64,000 nucleotides of DNA from Prolixibacteraceae bacterium (GTDB taxonomy: Bacteria; Bacteroidota; Bacteroidia; Bacteroidales; Prolixibacteraceae): contig JAIBEZ010000015.1 in NCBI GenBank assembly GCA_019459485.1, forward strand, positions 1 to 64,000. Reading direction: 5' to 3'. The position numbers were made by a program, and so were the translations under genes. The notes below the pieces were generated by a model, which was not told where the DNA came from, searched no databases, and saw nothing but the letters and a program-made list of their open reading frames with translations. Below, piece after piece: positions 18,179-27,108 of this stretch (positions within the stretch are counted from its first letter, which is position 1; each line of letters begins with the position of its first letter).

Positions 18179-19879
18179 TTAGTGTTTAAAATCGCTTCCT
18201 TTTAATGTTGCTTTAACGTATTGCTTCCGAATAACAAAATCTCCAAATTTTTCACCATCCGTGCGGTTTTGCGCGTAATCGGCAATGATGGGTTTTAATT
18301 CTGCGAGAATTTCATCTTCGGTAAGCGTTTCTTTATAGAGTGTATTCAGGCGGGTTCCGTTAAAGTTTCCGCCCAGGTAGAGATTATAATGACCTTCCGA
18401 TTTACCAACAAAACCGATCTCGGCCAGGTAAGGCCTTCCGCAGCCATTGGGGCAGCCGGTCATGCGGATAACAATTTCTTCTTTAAAAAGGCCATGCTGA
18501 TCCAATATCGATTCGATTTTGGTTATCATCGAAGGCAGGTATCTTTCTGCTTCGGCAAAAGCCAAACCACAGGTATTCAGCGCTACACAAGCAATAGAAT
18601 TCTGGCGAAGTCCTGAAATTTCGCCTGGCAACACACTGAATTTCTTCAAAATATCGCTTACTTTCATCTTATCTGATTCTGAAACATTGGCAACTATCAG
18701 GTTCTGATTTCCGGTGAGGATAAACTGACCATCAATATGTTGTGCAATTTCACGAAGTGCTGACTTTAGTTTAAAATCGCCCCGGTTGGCGACGCGGCCA
18801 CCTTCAACAAATAAGGTCAGGCTCCACTTCGAATCTGTGCCTTTTTTCCAACCCAGCCGATCTCCATTCCGGGTGAACGAATACGGTTTGGGTTCCTGAA
18901 GGCTATATCCAAGGTATTTTTCCACCTCATTCTTAAACCAGTCGAGGCCACGATGATCGATGGTATATTTTAATCGAGAAAGTTTCCGGTTCTTACGGTT
19001 GCCATTGTCACGCTGAACCAAAACTACCTTTTCTGCCACATCAACCACCTGTTCCGGGTTACAATAGCCAATCATTTCGGCCAACCGTGGATACGTTTCA
19101 GGCATTCCGAAAGTGGTACCCATCCCCCCACCTACAACTATGTTATATCCTACAATTTGGTTGTTTTCGACAATAGCAATAAAACCTAAATCCTGAGAAA
19201 AAATATCCGAATCGTTATAAGGAGGAATTGCTACCGAAATTTTGAACTTACGAGGCAGATAACGGTCGCCATAAATGGGTTCAACATCGGTTTTGCTATC
19301 GGCAACCAGTTTCTCGTCGAGCCAGATTTCATGATAGGCTCGTGTTGAGGGCAACAAATGCTCGCTAATCCGGCGTGCGGTATCATAAACTTCGGCATGC
19401 AATTCCGACTCTGCCGGATTTGGATGGCACATCACATTGCGGTTTACATCCCCGCAGGCGGCAATGGTATCCATCAGGGCAGCGTTCATTCCCTGAATGG
19501 TTTTCTTCAGATTCGTTTTGATAACACCGTGCAGCTGGAAAGCTTGCCGGGTCGTCAATTTCAACGTATGATTGGCATATTGCTCCGATAAATCGTCCAT
19601 CTGTAGCCATTGTTTTGGAGTAACTACCCCACCCGGGATTCGCACCCGGATAAGAAAGGAATACGCCGGTTCGAGCTTTTGCCGTTTGCGTTCCTTTTCC
19701 AAATCGCGGTCGAACTGTTGGTACATCCCATGAAATTTGGATATTTGCGTATCGCCGGGCGCAATTGATCCCGTTATGGGATTGGCCAGGCTTTCCACCA
19801 GTGTTCCACGCAGGTAATTGCTATCGTATTTTAGCTTTTCTACTTCCGAGAGTTCGTTCCAGTTTATTGTATCGCTCAT
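18179..19879 (-). CDS. cysI: Assimilatory sulfite reductase hemoprotein (beta) subunit
   Basis: Reduces sulfite to sulfide by six electrons at a coupled siroheme-[4Fe-4S] centre. The four cluster cysteines are visible: two in IACVALNTCG (about residues 430 and 436) and two in TGCPNGCG (about 475 and 479), the last also bridging to siroheme. The N-terminal NYLRGTL motif and 566-aa length agree with E. coli CysI. It follows cysJ after a 126-nt gap that carries a 13-bp inverted repeat, and it is 4 nt from hemD. Confidence 0.95.
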   Translation of the reverse strand: MSDTINWNELSEVEKLKYDSNYLRGTLVESLANPITGSIAPGDTQISKFHGMYQQFDRDLEKERKRQKLEPAYSFLIRVRIPGGVVTPKQWLQMDDLSEQYANHTLKLTTRQAFQLHGVIKTNLKKTIQGMNAALMDTIAACGDVNRNVMCHPNPAESELHAEVYDTARRISEHLLPSTRAYHEIWLDEKLVADSKTDVEPIYGDRYLPRKFKISVAIPPYNDSDIFSQDLGFIAIVENNQIVGYNIVVGGGMGTTFGMPETYPRLAEMIGYCNPEQVVDVAEKVVLVQRDNGNRKNRKLSRLKYTIDHRGLDWFKNEVEKYLGYSLQEPKPYSFTRNGDRLGWKKGTDSKWSLTLFVEGGRVANRGDFKLKSALREIAQHIDGQFILTGNQNLIVANVSESDKMKVSDILKKFSVLPGEISGLRQNSIACVALNTCGLAFAEAERYLPSMITKIESILDQHGLFKEEIVIRMTGCPNGCGRPYLAEIGFVGKSEGHYNLYLGGNFNGTRLNTLYKETLTEDEILAELKPIIADYAQNRTDGEKFGDFVIRKQYVKATLKGSDFKH

Positions 19880-19903
19880 TTTTTTGTTTTTTAGTAAGCG
19901 AAC

Positions 19904-19946
19904 TAGTAAGTATTTATACTACCAAGATACGTTTAAATACTTACTA
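19904..19946 (-). repeat. 13-bp inverted repeat between cysJ and cysI
   Basis: TAGTAAGTATTTA (19904-19916) and its exact complement TAAATACTTACTA (19934-19946) are separated by 17 nt. A third partial copy, TAGTAAG, lies at 19892-19898, 12 nt from the first. The dyad could be an operator for a dimeric regulator at an internal promoter, or an mRNA stem-loop tuning cysI relative to cysJ. A weak -7-like TATCTTGG lies in the spacer. Confidence 0.55.
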
Positions 19947-20005
19947 TGTTCACGGAAATTCTATTTTATTGATTCAGTTTTAAATTTCTTAACATTTCCT
20001 CTTCT

Positions 20006-21784
20006 CTAATACACATCTGTTTGAAACCGTTTTTCTTTTTTCAGTGTTTTCAGGTATTCCAGAGCTTTTTCTTCACTCATGCCACCTTCAGTTTCAAAAA
20101 TCCGGAGCAATGTTTTTTGCACATCGCGGGCCATTTGTTTCATATCGCCGCAAAGGTAAATAGCAGCACCTTCGTTCAGCCAGTCAAATATTTCTTTCTG
20201 ATGTTCAATCAGGCGATGTTGCACATATACTTTTTCTTCCTGATCGCGTGAGAAAGCCACATCAATCTTTTCCAGGTAACCATCTTTCAGCAACTTCTGC
20301 CATTCAACCTGGTATAAAAAGTCGGAATGGAAGCGGCGTTCACCAAAGAACAACCAGGTTTTACCTTTCTGGTTATTGGCTTCGCGATGCTGTAAAAATG
20401 CACGATAAGGAGCAACACCTGTTCCCGCCCCTACCAATATCACCGGGGTTTGCTCATTTTCAGGAAGTTTAAATGCCGGGTTCTTTTCAATAAATACAGA
20501 AACCTGAGAGTCGATGTCAATCCTGTCAGCCAGGTAAGTAGAACAAGCGCCGGCACGTTGGCGTCCATTGTATGAATAACGAACAGTGGCAACGGTTACA
20601 TGTACTTCATCGCTAACAGCCGCCTGGCTCGACGAAATAGAGTACAGCCGGGGCGGGAAACTTCGCAGTATATCAGCAAATTCCTGCACTGAGAATTTGA
20701 ACGGGAAATCTTCCAGCAAGTCGAGCACATCGTGTCCATACAAATATAGGTCAAGCAAAACTTCATTTTCCAAAATTTCCTGAAGTTTTGTATTTCCGGT
20801 TCTTTCCTGATATTTCTGAATCACTTCACGATTTAATACCGTGATTTCCAGTCGGTTGACCAAGGCCTCCTGAAGTGAAAATTCGCCTTCCTTCACAGTT
20901 ACCAACTCGGTTCCGTTGAACCCAGTTTGTTTGAGAATATTTTCGACCAAAGCGGGTGGATTGTTAGCCAGAATTCCTACAGAATCGCCAGGCTCATAAG
21001 TAATTCCGGAACCTTCAAGCGAAAGTTCAACATGGTAAACCTCTTTATCCGAATCGCGTCCGGTAATCTTTACTTTATCAATTACGGTAGCGTGGAATGG
21101 ATTTTTGCGGGTATAATCAACACTTTTCAGCGAATTATCTACCGTAGTATTTCCCTGAGACAAATTTGCAGGAATTTCAGCAAAAACATCAGTAAACTGA
21201 TTGATCCATCGATCAACTTCATCCTCAAAATCAACATCAAGCGTAAGTATAGGAAGAATGGATTTAGCGCCGGCTTTGACTAATGCCTGATCGATGTCGA
21301 TTCCGGTTTTACAGAAGAGTTTGTAACTTTTATCGCCTAAAGCCACCACCGAATAATTAAGATTTGGCAATTGAGGTGAGCGTTTCCCGGTTATAAAACC
21401 ATGAAAATCTTCGGCCATCGCAGGTGGTTCGCCCTCTCCATGCGTGCTGACAATAAAAACCAGGTTGGTTTCCGATGTTAATTGTCTGATTTTGTACTCA
21501 TCCAGCGCAACCGACTGCACTTCAACTCCCCTTCCTGCAAGCTTTTCAGCTAATTTACCGGCAATAGTCTTACTCCGCCCGGTGTGCGTACCATACAGAA
21601 TTTTCAGTTGCTTGCTACTTTTCGCCTGAATGGGTGTGTTTGTTGTTGTTGAGTTTCCGGAAGATACCAGTAAACCCTGAAAATAGCCGTTAATCCAAAG
21701 CAGTTGCTCCCGGCTTAATCCAGCAGAAAGACCTGATAAAGCGCTTAGCTGCTGCTCGTTTAAAGGATTGAATTGAATACTCAT
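20006..21784 (-). CDS. cysJ: Sulfite reductase flavoprotein (alpha) subunit
   Basis: NADPH-dependent diflavin reductase that feeds electrons to CysI. Domain order: flavodoxin-like FMN domain (about 65-205, with LYGTHTGRSKTIAGKLA), FAD domain with PRLYSISSS, and NADPH domain with GAGTGVAPYRAFLQ, ending with the LKKEKRFQTDVY C-terminus typical of CysJ. At 592 aa it has full length. Its ATG overlaps the stop of the upstream precorrin-2 dehydrogenase gene (ATGA). Confidence 0.95.
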   Translation of the reverse strand: MSIQFNPLNEQQLSALSGLSAGLSREQLLWINGYFQGLLVSSGNSTTTNTPIQAKSSKQLKILYGTHTGRSKTIAGKLAEKLAGRGVEVQSVALDEYKIRQLTSETNLVFIVSTHGEGEPPAMAEDFHGFITGKRSPQLPNLNYSVVALGDKSYKLFCKTGIDIDQALVKAGAKSILPILTLDVDFEDEVDRWINQFTDVFAEIPANLSQGNTTVDNSLKSVDYTRKNPFHATVIDKVKITGRDSDKEVYHVELSLEGSGITYEPGDSVGILANNPPALVENILKQTGFNGTELVTVKEGEFSLQEALVNRLEITVLNREVIQKYQERTGNTKLQEILENEVLLDLYLYGHDVLDLLEDFPFKFSVQEFADILRSFPPRLYSISSSQAAVSDEVHVTVATVRYSYNGRQRAGACSTYLADRIDIDSQVSVFIEKNPAFKLPENEQTPVILVGAGTGVAPYRAFLQHREANNQKGKTWLFFGERRFHSDFLYQVEWQKLLKDGYLEKIDVAFSRDQEEKVYVQHRLIEHQKEIFDWLNEGAAIYLCGDMKQMARDVQKTLLRIFETEGGMSEEKALEYLKTLKKEKRFQTDVY

Positions 21785-22242
21785 ATTTGTGTGTTTTTAA
21801 GATTTTCTAAATAGTCCTGAATCAGGTTGCGAATGCGGATCGATTCATAAACATTCTCGGCATTTGAACTTACCGCCACAGAAATATTACCATCCTGATA
21901 AATGGCCGGCGAAACAAACTGGCAAAGTGCCGGATGGTCATGAATATTAACCAAAACACCAGTTTCCCTCCCGTCCTGCAAAATCTGTCGATCAAGGTCT
22001 TCATTATTGGTACACGAATAAAGCATCAGGTAACCTTTCAGATCGCTTTTTTCATATTTTTTCTGAAAACAAACTACTCCGGAAGCATAAACTTCGTCTG
22101 TAATATTTTCGGCTAACACTTCAATGTTGGCCCCGAACCGCTGTAAAATCCTGATTTTCTTGAAGGCGCTTTGTCCACCACCAATCACCAGTATTTTCCG
22201 GTCCGAAATATCGATGGATATGGGCAAAAATTTACGGGTCAT
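21781..22242 (-). CDS. Precorrin-2 dehydrogenase / sirohydrochlorin ferrochelatase domain protein
   Basis: Stand-alone equivalent of the CysG N-terminal module, which oxidises precorrin-2 with NAD and may insert iron to make siroheme. The Rossmann motif ILVIGGGQSAFKKIRIL and the family features DHPALCQFVSPA and ISVAVSSN are present. At 153 aa it lacks the extra C-terminal dimerisation part of yeast Met8-type proteins. The methyltransferase is encoded separately as cobA at the end of the same operon. It overlaps cysJ by 4 nt. Confidence 0.9.
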   Translation of the reverse strand: MTRKFLPISIDISDRKILVIGGGQSAFKKIRILQRFGANIEVLAENITDEVYASGVVCFQKKYEKSDLKGYLMLYSCTNNEDLDRQILQDGRETGVLVNIHDHPALCQFVSPAIYQDGNISVAVSSNAENVYESIRIRNLIQDYLENLKNTQI

Positions 22243-22254
22243 GTTGTTCTGTTT

Positions 22255-22485
22255 TTAAATCTGATAATCAGAATCTATACTTTTTAACCGTCCGAAATTG
22301 ATTTTGTTCCAGGTACGTTCGTGAAAATAATAAAGAATCATTTTGGTAAACACTTCTACTCCTCCAATTGATATGGCCATTTCTGGTTTTCCGGTAATGA
22401 TCAGGGAAATTATAATGGTATCAAGTGTTCCGATTGTTCGCCACGATATAGATTTCACCACGCTTCGGTACGATTTTTCACTCAT
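22255..22485 (-). CDS. DUF2061 small membrane protein
   Basis: A 76-aa protein with two hydrophobic segments and the SYRSVVKSISWRTIGTLDT start characteristic of DUF2061. Function is unknown. It is the first structural gene after the Cys/Met attenuator and is 12 nt from the siroheme gene, so its expression should follow sulfur demand, which suggests a role in sulfur assimilation. Confidence 0.85.
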   Translation of the reverse strand: MSEKSYRSVVKSISWRTIGTLDTIIISLIITGKPEMAISIGGVEVFTKMILYYFHERTWNKINFGRLKSIDSDYQI

Positions 22486-22509
22486 GTTGTAATTGTTAAC
22501 GTTAATAAT

Positions 22510-22541
22510 AAAAAAAGCCCCTCTGGGTTCCAGAAGGGCTT
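22510..22541 (-). terminator. Attenuator terminator of the sulfite/siroheme operon
   Basis: On the minus strand AAGCCCTTCTGG (22541-22530) pairs with CCAGAGGGGCTT (22526-22515) over 12 bp with one G-U pair and a 3-nt loop, followed by seven Us (22516-22510). It ends 24 nt before the DUF2061 start and lies downstream of the leader peptide, within the operon's own leader. Confidence 0.88.
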
Positions 22542-22566
22542 AAATATATTTTGGCAAATGACTTAC

Positions 22567-22680
22567 CTATATCCTGTTAACCTTCTGAAATGACAAATGA
22601 GAACACATACACATATACATGTTGGCGCACATGGCAGAATCCGAATTCATCAATACTATTTCAGAAGAAAATTGGCTCAT
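22567..22680 (-). CDS. Cys/Met-rich leader peptide of the sulfite/siroheme operon
   Basis: A 37-codon ORF in the operon leader encodes a peptide whose middle is MCANMYMCMCSH: three Cys and four Met in 12 residues. It lies between a TAnnTTTG promoter and an intrinsic terminator. The end of the ORF contains TTTCAGAAGG (22590-22581), which can pair with CCTTCTG of the terminator's 5' arm (22537-22531), so the terminator and this antiterminator are mutually exclusive. TTTCAGAAG can also pair with CTTCTGAAA near the ORF start (22667-22659). Ribosome stalling at Cys (or Met) codons would free the antiterminator. Starts at ATG 22650 or 22632 are also possible. Attenuation by sulfur amino acids is inference from this architecture. 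Confidence 0.82.
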   Translation of the reverse strand: MSQFSSEIVLMNSDSAMCANMYMCMCSHLSFQKVNRI

Positions 22681-22719
22681 CAATAAAAAGATTTAATGAT
22701 CTGTAATTATTCAATACTG

Positions 22720-22749
22720 CAAAAGTAAATTCTAATTCCACATTTCAAA
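22720..22749 (-). promoter_or_regulatory. Promoter of the sulfite/siroheme operon
   Basis: Minus-strand TTTG (22749-22746) and TACTTTTG (22727-22720), separated by 18 nt, match the -33/-7 pattern. The transcript would start near 22712, about 32 nt before the leader peptide ATG. Confidence 0.7.
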
Positions 22750-22802
22750 GCAAAAACCTGTTTATTTTTCGTTAATTCAGCAAAATGATAAAAAACGGGT
22801 TC

Positions 22803-22810
22803 TATATTTG
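22803..22810 (+). promoter_or_regulatory. -7 element for the ATP-grasp gene
   Basis: TATATTTG matches TAnnTTTG, 23 nt before the ATG at 22834. It is divergent from the sulfite operon promoter. Confidence 0.6.
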
Positions 22811-22833
22811 CCAACTGACTGCAACAATACCCT

Positions 22834-24060
22834 ATGGCCAAAGCGAATGTTTTCTATTTTAATCCAACCTGCGAGCTGGCTGTTGCCAATGGGTCTTTCA
22901 GCTACATGCCACCGCTTTTGCTTCAGGAAATGGAGCGTGATTTAGCTACGCTTCCTTTTGTTTTTGCCACTAAAACTGATTTTGTCCTTACGGATAACGC
23001 TCCATCAGAAGAATTTAAACAACAATTAATTAAAGCAGGATTTGAACTTCCGGCTTTTTGCAGCCTTGCAGAGCTGGAATCACTCCCACCAGATTCTTTT
23101 AATGCTATTCATCCATGGGGATGGAGCCCTGCTGCTCATTTTAAACTGAGAAACCTGAAAGAAAAGTGCGGCGAGGAATTTAAAGCCAGTCCCGCTTTTA
23201 ATTGGACAAACAGGCATAAAACGCTTTTTGAACGTTCCACTTCACTTGATTTTTTAATGGATCTACTCGATAAATACCCTCACGACGGATTTATTGATCG
23301 GTCAATGATCGGGGTTCGGGTTTCCGATACGGAAGAAATAGAGTCGCTATTGCTGAAAAATCGGGCATTGGTATTAAAAGCCCCGCTAAGTTCGTCGGGA
23401 AGAGGTATTCAGATCATCCGTAAAGAAGTGCTGAACAACTCGAACAAACAATGGATTTCAGGTGTACTGAAACAACAAAACTATTTGATTGCAGAACCTT
23501 TTCTGGATAAACTCATTGATTTTTCGTTTCAGTTCAATTTTAAAAAATCGGGTATCGACTATTTGGGTACTTCTTTTTTTGAAACGAACACGAACGGTCA
23601 ATATCAAGCCACATTAATTCGTCCTGATTTAAAGCAGATGTTGGCTGGAATTGAATTACAAAAACTGGAAACAAGGATTAACGCCATTGGTACAAGTATT
23701 CTGGAAGCTTTGCGTGATTCGGCATACGCCAAACTGCACCGGGGTTATTTAGGCGTTGATGCCATGATTTTTAATCATCAGAACCAGATAAGGATACAGC
23801 CATGTATTGAAATTAATTGCCGTATGAATATGGGTATCCTCAGTATGGTGGCAGCAACAAACATCCATGCAGGAAGTACAGGCTATTTCAGACTTTTTTA
23901 TGGGCAGCAAGGGAAGTATGAACGCTTTGCAACGGATCAGAATCAACTAAATCCATGGAAAGTTTACGACGGCAAGCCATATTCCGGATTTTTACCACTA
24001 GTGGAACCAAGCCCTCAAAAAAAGTTCGGAGCTTACATCTCTTTAGCTACAGCAAGATAG
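22834..24060 (+). CDS. ATP-grasp-like protein of unknown substrate
   Basis: A 408-aa protein with features of the ATP-grasp fold: a lysine-bearing nucleotide segment LVLKAPLSSSGRGIQI (about residues 178-193), GYLGVDAMIF, and a late metal-binding segment IEINCRMNMG. The N-terminal FNPTCELAVANGSFSY does not point to a known ligase. ATP-grasp enzymes join a carboxylate to an amine or thiol; the substrate here is unknown. It has its own promoter, and its 3' end overlaps the convergent receiver gene by 28 bp. Confidence 0.6.
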   Translation: MAKANVFYFNPTCELAVANGSFSYMPPLLLQEMERDLATLPFVFATKTDFVLTDNAPSEEFKQQLIKAGFELPAFCSLAELESLPPDSFNAIHPWGWSPAAHFKLRNLKEKCGEEFKASPAFNWTNRHKTLFERSTSLDFLMDLLDKYPHDGFIDRSMIGVRVSDTEEIESLLLKNRALVLKAPLSSSGRGIQIIRKEVLNNSNKQWISGVLKQQNYLIAEPFLDKLIDFSFQFNFKKSGIDYLGTSFFETNTNGQYQATLIRPDLKQMLAGIELQKLETRINAIGTSILEALRDSAYAKLHRGYLGVDAMIFNHQNQIRIQPCIEINCRMNMGILSMVAATNIHAGSTGYFRLFYGQQGKYERFATDQNQLNPWKVYDGKPYSGFLPLVEPSPQKKFGAYISLATAR

Positions 24061-24440
24061 CGGTTAATGGTATCAAGCAAATACTTCAACCGAATAGGCT
24101 TGGTAATAAACTCATCACAGCCTGCATCCATGCATAATCTTTCTTCACCCGAAAGAACAAATGCAGTTTGAACTACAATAATGGTTTCAGGACGAAGCTT
24201 TTTAATGATCCGGGTTGCTTCAATGCCATCCATCTTAGGCATATTAATATCCATCAGGATCAAATCAATCTTTTCGGATTGTTTGACAATATCAACGGCA
24301 TCCATCCCGTTTTTTGCCCAAATCAGGCTGGCCTTGGTTTTTCTTAGCGCAGCCTCGAAATAAATATTACTTGTTTCATTATCTTCTACGATTAAAACCG
24401 ATTTCCCTTCCCAGGAATAAGTAGCATCAGTGAAGTCCAT
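24033..24440 (-). CDS. Single-domain response regulator
   Basis: Receiver domain only (135 aa), with acidic residues in LIVEDNE, phospho-acceptor Asp 64 in LMDINMPKMDG, and the conserved Lys in FITKPIR. It follows the hybrid kinase by 14 nt and is the last gene of the chemosensory operon, so it may receive phosphate from that kinase or from CheA. Its 3' end overlaps the convergent ATP-grasp gene by 28 bp. Confidence 0.88.
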   Translation of the reverse strand: MDFTDATYSWEGKSVLIVEDNETSNIYFEAALRKTKASLIWAKNGMDAVDIVKQSEKIDLILMDINMPKMDGIEATRIIKKLRPETIIVVQTAFVLSGEERLCMDAGCDEFITKPIRLKYLLDTINRYLAVAKEM

Positions 24441-24454
24441 TTTGTATGTATTAG

Positions 24455-26038
24455 TTATATATTTTTACGTTCAAGTTGTTTGTGTAACCGGTTCAACACC
24501 CGAATTAATTCGTCTGCAATAAAGGGTTTACTCAAATAATCGTCCATTCCTGAAGTGATAAATAATTCTTTATCACTCTTTAAGGTATTCGCAGTCATGG
24601 CAACAATTGGAATGCGAACTTGCACATTATTTTTCAATTCCCATTCTCTTATTTTTGCTGTGGCCTCTACCCCATCCATATCGGGCATCTGAATGTCCAT
24701 AAAAATCAAATCAGGTTGTTCGCTGATATATTTTTCTACTGCCAGAATACCATTTTCAACCAGAATAACCGTATGCCCGAGTTTTTCGAGATTTAATTTA
24801 GCAACTTTTTGGTTAATGACATTATCCTCAGCCAGTAAAATTCGTAATTTTTTATCAATCTTAACAGATTCTTCCAATTTGTTTATGTCATCGACTGAAA
24901 GTTCCTGCGATGAAACACCAAATTCGCAGCTAAAGTGAAAAATTGAACCTTTCCCTTCTTCGCTGATGATACCAATAGTACCATTCATTAACTGAACCAG
25001 ATTTTTTGAAATAGCAAGTCCGAGCCCGGTTCCCCCAAATTTACGGGTGGTTGAGGCATCCGCTTGCGAAAAGGACTTGAACAATTTCGTCTGATTTTCA
25101 GCCGAAATGCCGATTCCAGTATCCTGTATTTCAAAACTGAGGCGTACTGTGGCATCTACAATATCAATCAACTTAATCCGGACATGAACATATCCTTCAT
25201 TCGTAAATTTAATAGCATTGTTGCACAAATTGATCAGAACCTGTTTCAGCCTCAACGGATCGCCAACGACCAATTCAGGTACTTCCGGATCAAATTTAAA
25301 CGAAAAATCAAGCTGCTTTTGTGCGGCTTTGTAGCCCAAAATCTTGACAACTTCACCGACCTCATCAGCTAAATTAAACCGAATATGTTCGAAAGTAATC
25401 TGTCCAGCCTCTATTTTTGAAAAATCGAGCACATCATTAATAATCATCAAGAGGTTTTCGCCTGATATGTCAATAATATCAAGATATTCCAACTGTTCTT
25501 CGGTTAATGGAGTCTTTTTCAAAATATCGATCATCCCAATTATGCCATTCATGGGAGTCCTGATTTCATGAGATATATTGGCTAAAAAAATAGCTTTGGC
25601 CTTGGCTGCAGCTTCTGCCATTTCCTTGGAATAAATAAGCTCGTCCTGGGTTTTCCTCAGTGTAAGATGTAAATTAACCCTTGCCAGCAACTCCTCTTTA
25701 CTGAAGGGTTTAGAGATATAATCTACAGCGCCTAGCTGAAAACCTTTAACAATACTGTCTTTTTCCCTTTGTGCAGTCAGAAATATAATTGGGATATCCT
25801 GAGTTAACAGATTTGATTTCAGATGTGTACACACTTCAAAACCGTCGATATCAGGCAAAATGACATCCAAAAGAATTAAATCGAATTTATGAGCTTTGGC
25901 CTTAGCAATAGCAGATTTACCATTAACGGCTGTTGCAATCTGGTAGTTATGATCTGATAAGATATCCTTCATCAAATCAAGATTTAATTGTACATCGTCA
26001 ACAATTAGTATTTTGGAAGTAGAGATAGCTGTAGCCAT
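24455..26038 (-). CDS. Hybrid histidine kinase (REC-HisKA-HATPase-REC)
   Basis: Soluble multi-domain phosphorelay protein. A first receiver (about 8-125, Asp 58 in LLDVILPDIDG), a short coiled coil, a HisKA domain with His 157 in NISHEIRTPM, a HATPase with DTGIGI and GTGLGLAIS, and a second receiver (about 400-520, with FMDIQMPDMDG). No membrane or sensor domain is visible, so input probably comes through the first receiver. It lies in the chemosensory operon, 3 nt from cheB. Confidence 0.93.
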   Translation of the reverse strand: MATAISTSKILIVDDVQLNLDLMKDILSDHNYQIATAVNGKSAIAKAKAHKFDLILLDVILPDIDGFEVCTHLKSNLLTQDIPIIFLTAQREKDSIVKGFQLGAVDYISKPFSKEELLARVNLHLTLRKTQDELIYSKEMAEAAAKAKAIFLANISHEIRTPMNGIIGMIDILKKTPLTEEQLEYLDIIDISGENLLMIINDVLDFSKIEAGQITFEHIRFNLADEVGEVVKILGYKAAQKQLDFSFKFDPEVPELVVGDPLRLKQVLINLCNNAIKFTNEGYVHVRIKLIDIVDATVRLSFEIQDTGIGISAENQTKLFKSFSQADASTTRKFGGTGLGLAISKNLVQLMNGTIGIISEEGKGSIFHFSCEFGVSSQELSVDDINKLEESVKIDKKLRILLAEDNVINQKVAKLNLEKLGHTVILVENGILAVEKYISEQPDLIFMDIQMPDMDGVEATAKIREWELKNNVQVRIPIVAMTANTLKSDKELFITSGMDDYLSKPFIADELIRVLNRLHKQLERKNI

Positions 26039-26041
26039 TTT

Positions 26042-27106
26042 TTAGTGAAACGTTGTATTTAACCAATTAATCAGTTCATCCGGATTTCCAATCATTTTTG
26101 CGGCATTGAGTTTAATCGCTTCTCTAGGCATGCCAAAAATTACAGCCGACTTTTCGTCCTGGGCAAATGTCATTGCCCCATTCTCCGAAAGCTCAAGCAT
26201 ACCACGCGCTCCATCAGCTCCCATTCCGGTAAGGAGGATGGCTGTTATATTGTTTCCATTAAATTTAGTTGCCGAATGAAACAGCACATCAATTGAAGGT
26301 CGATGGCGGTTAACCAACGGCCCCGACTCTAGCTTACACTTAAATTGACCATTTTCTTTGATTAATTGTAAATGATTGAATCCGTTGGCAATATAAACAA
26401 AACCTTGTTGAATCACATCACCGTCCTCTGCTTCTTTCACATTTAACCGGCATTCGGTGTTCAGCCTGTTAGCAAAGGCTCCGGTAAACTCACCGGGCAT
26501 GTGTTGTACAATTAAAATTCCGGGTAAATCATTCCGGAGATTTTTCAAAACCCTGGAAATAACTTCTGTACCTCCGGTTGAAGCCCCAATCAGAATTATT
26601 TTTTCGGAATATAGATGACCAAACGGAGATGGAACAGAGACTTTTTCAGTCAGATTCATTTCATCATTTTCATCAGCTTTTGCTGGTTTTAACCGGATTT
26701 TTTCGGTTAACGCAGCAGCTTTTATCGCATCGGTAATCCTGATGCTGTATTCATCGAGTTGTTCCTGGCTAGCTAATTTGGGTTTGGTAATGATTTCACT
26801 GGCCCCAAGTTTCAGCGCTCTGATTCCTTTATAGGAACCCTCCGCCGCAACCGAAGAAATTACAACAACCGGGATTGGATGCTGCCTCATCAGCTTACTT
26901 AAAAATGTAAGCCCATCCATCCGGGGCATTTCAATATCCAGGGTTATTACATCCGGTAAATTCTCAGCAATTTTCGCAACTGCTTCGTAAGGATCATGGG
27001 CGACTCCAATAACTTCTATATCGGTGTCGTTACCCAATATTTGGGTAAGGATATTTAACACCGAAGCCGAATCATCAACGACAAGCACTTTAATTTTTTT
27101 GCTCAT
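26042..27106 (-). CDS. cheB: Chemotaxis methylesterase/deamidase CheB
   Basis: Receiver-controlled glutamate methylesterase acting on chemoreceptors. The receiver has Asp 57 in TLDIEMPRMDG. The C-terminal catalytic domain has Ser 176 (IGASTGG), His 202 (VQHMPGEF) and Asp 298 (LTGMGADGARG), the expected triad. At 354 aa it is full length. It pairs with CheR and CheD encoded immediately upstream in the operon. Confidence 0.96.
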   Translation of the reverse strand: MSKKIKVLVVDDSASVLNILTQILGNDTDIEVIGVAHDPYEAVAKIAENLPDVITLDIEMPRMDGLTFLSKLMRQHPIPVVVISSVAAEGSYKGIRALKLGASEIITKPKLASQEQLDEYSIRITDAIKAAALTEKIRLKPAKADENDEMNLTEKVSVPSPFGHLYSEKIILIGASTGGTEVISRVLKNLRNDLPGILIVQHMPGEFTGAFANRLNTECRLNVKEAEDGDVIQQGFVYIANGFNHLQLIKENGQFKCKLESGPLVNRHRPSIDVLFHSATKFNGNNITAILLTGMGADGARGMLELSENGAMTFAQDEKSAVIFGMPREAIKLNAAKMIGNPDELINWLNTTFH

Positions 27107-27108
27107 TT

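Noticed and set aside
22510-22749. SAM or other riboswitch upstream of the sulfite operon
   Set aside because: No recognisable SAM aptamer helices; a short Cys/Met-rich ORF with alternative hairpins explains the leader better.
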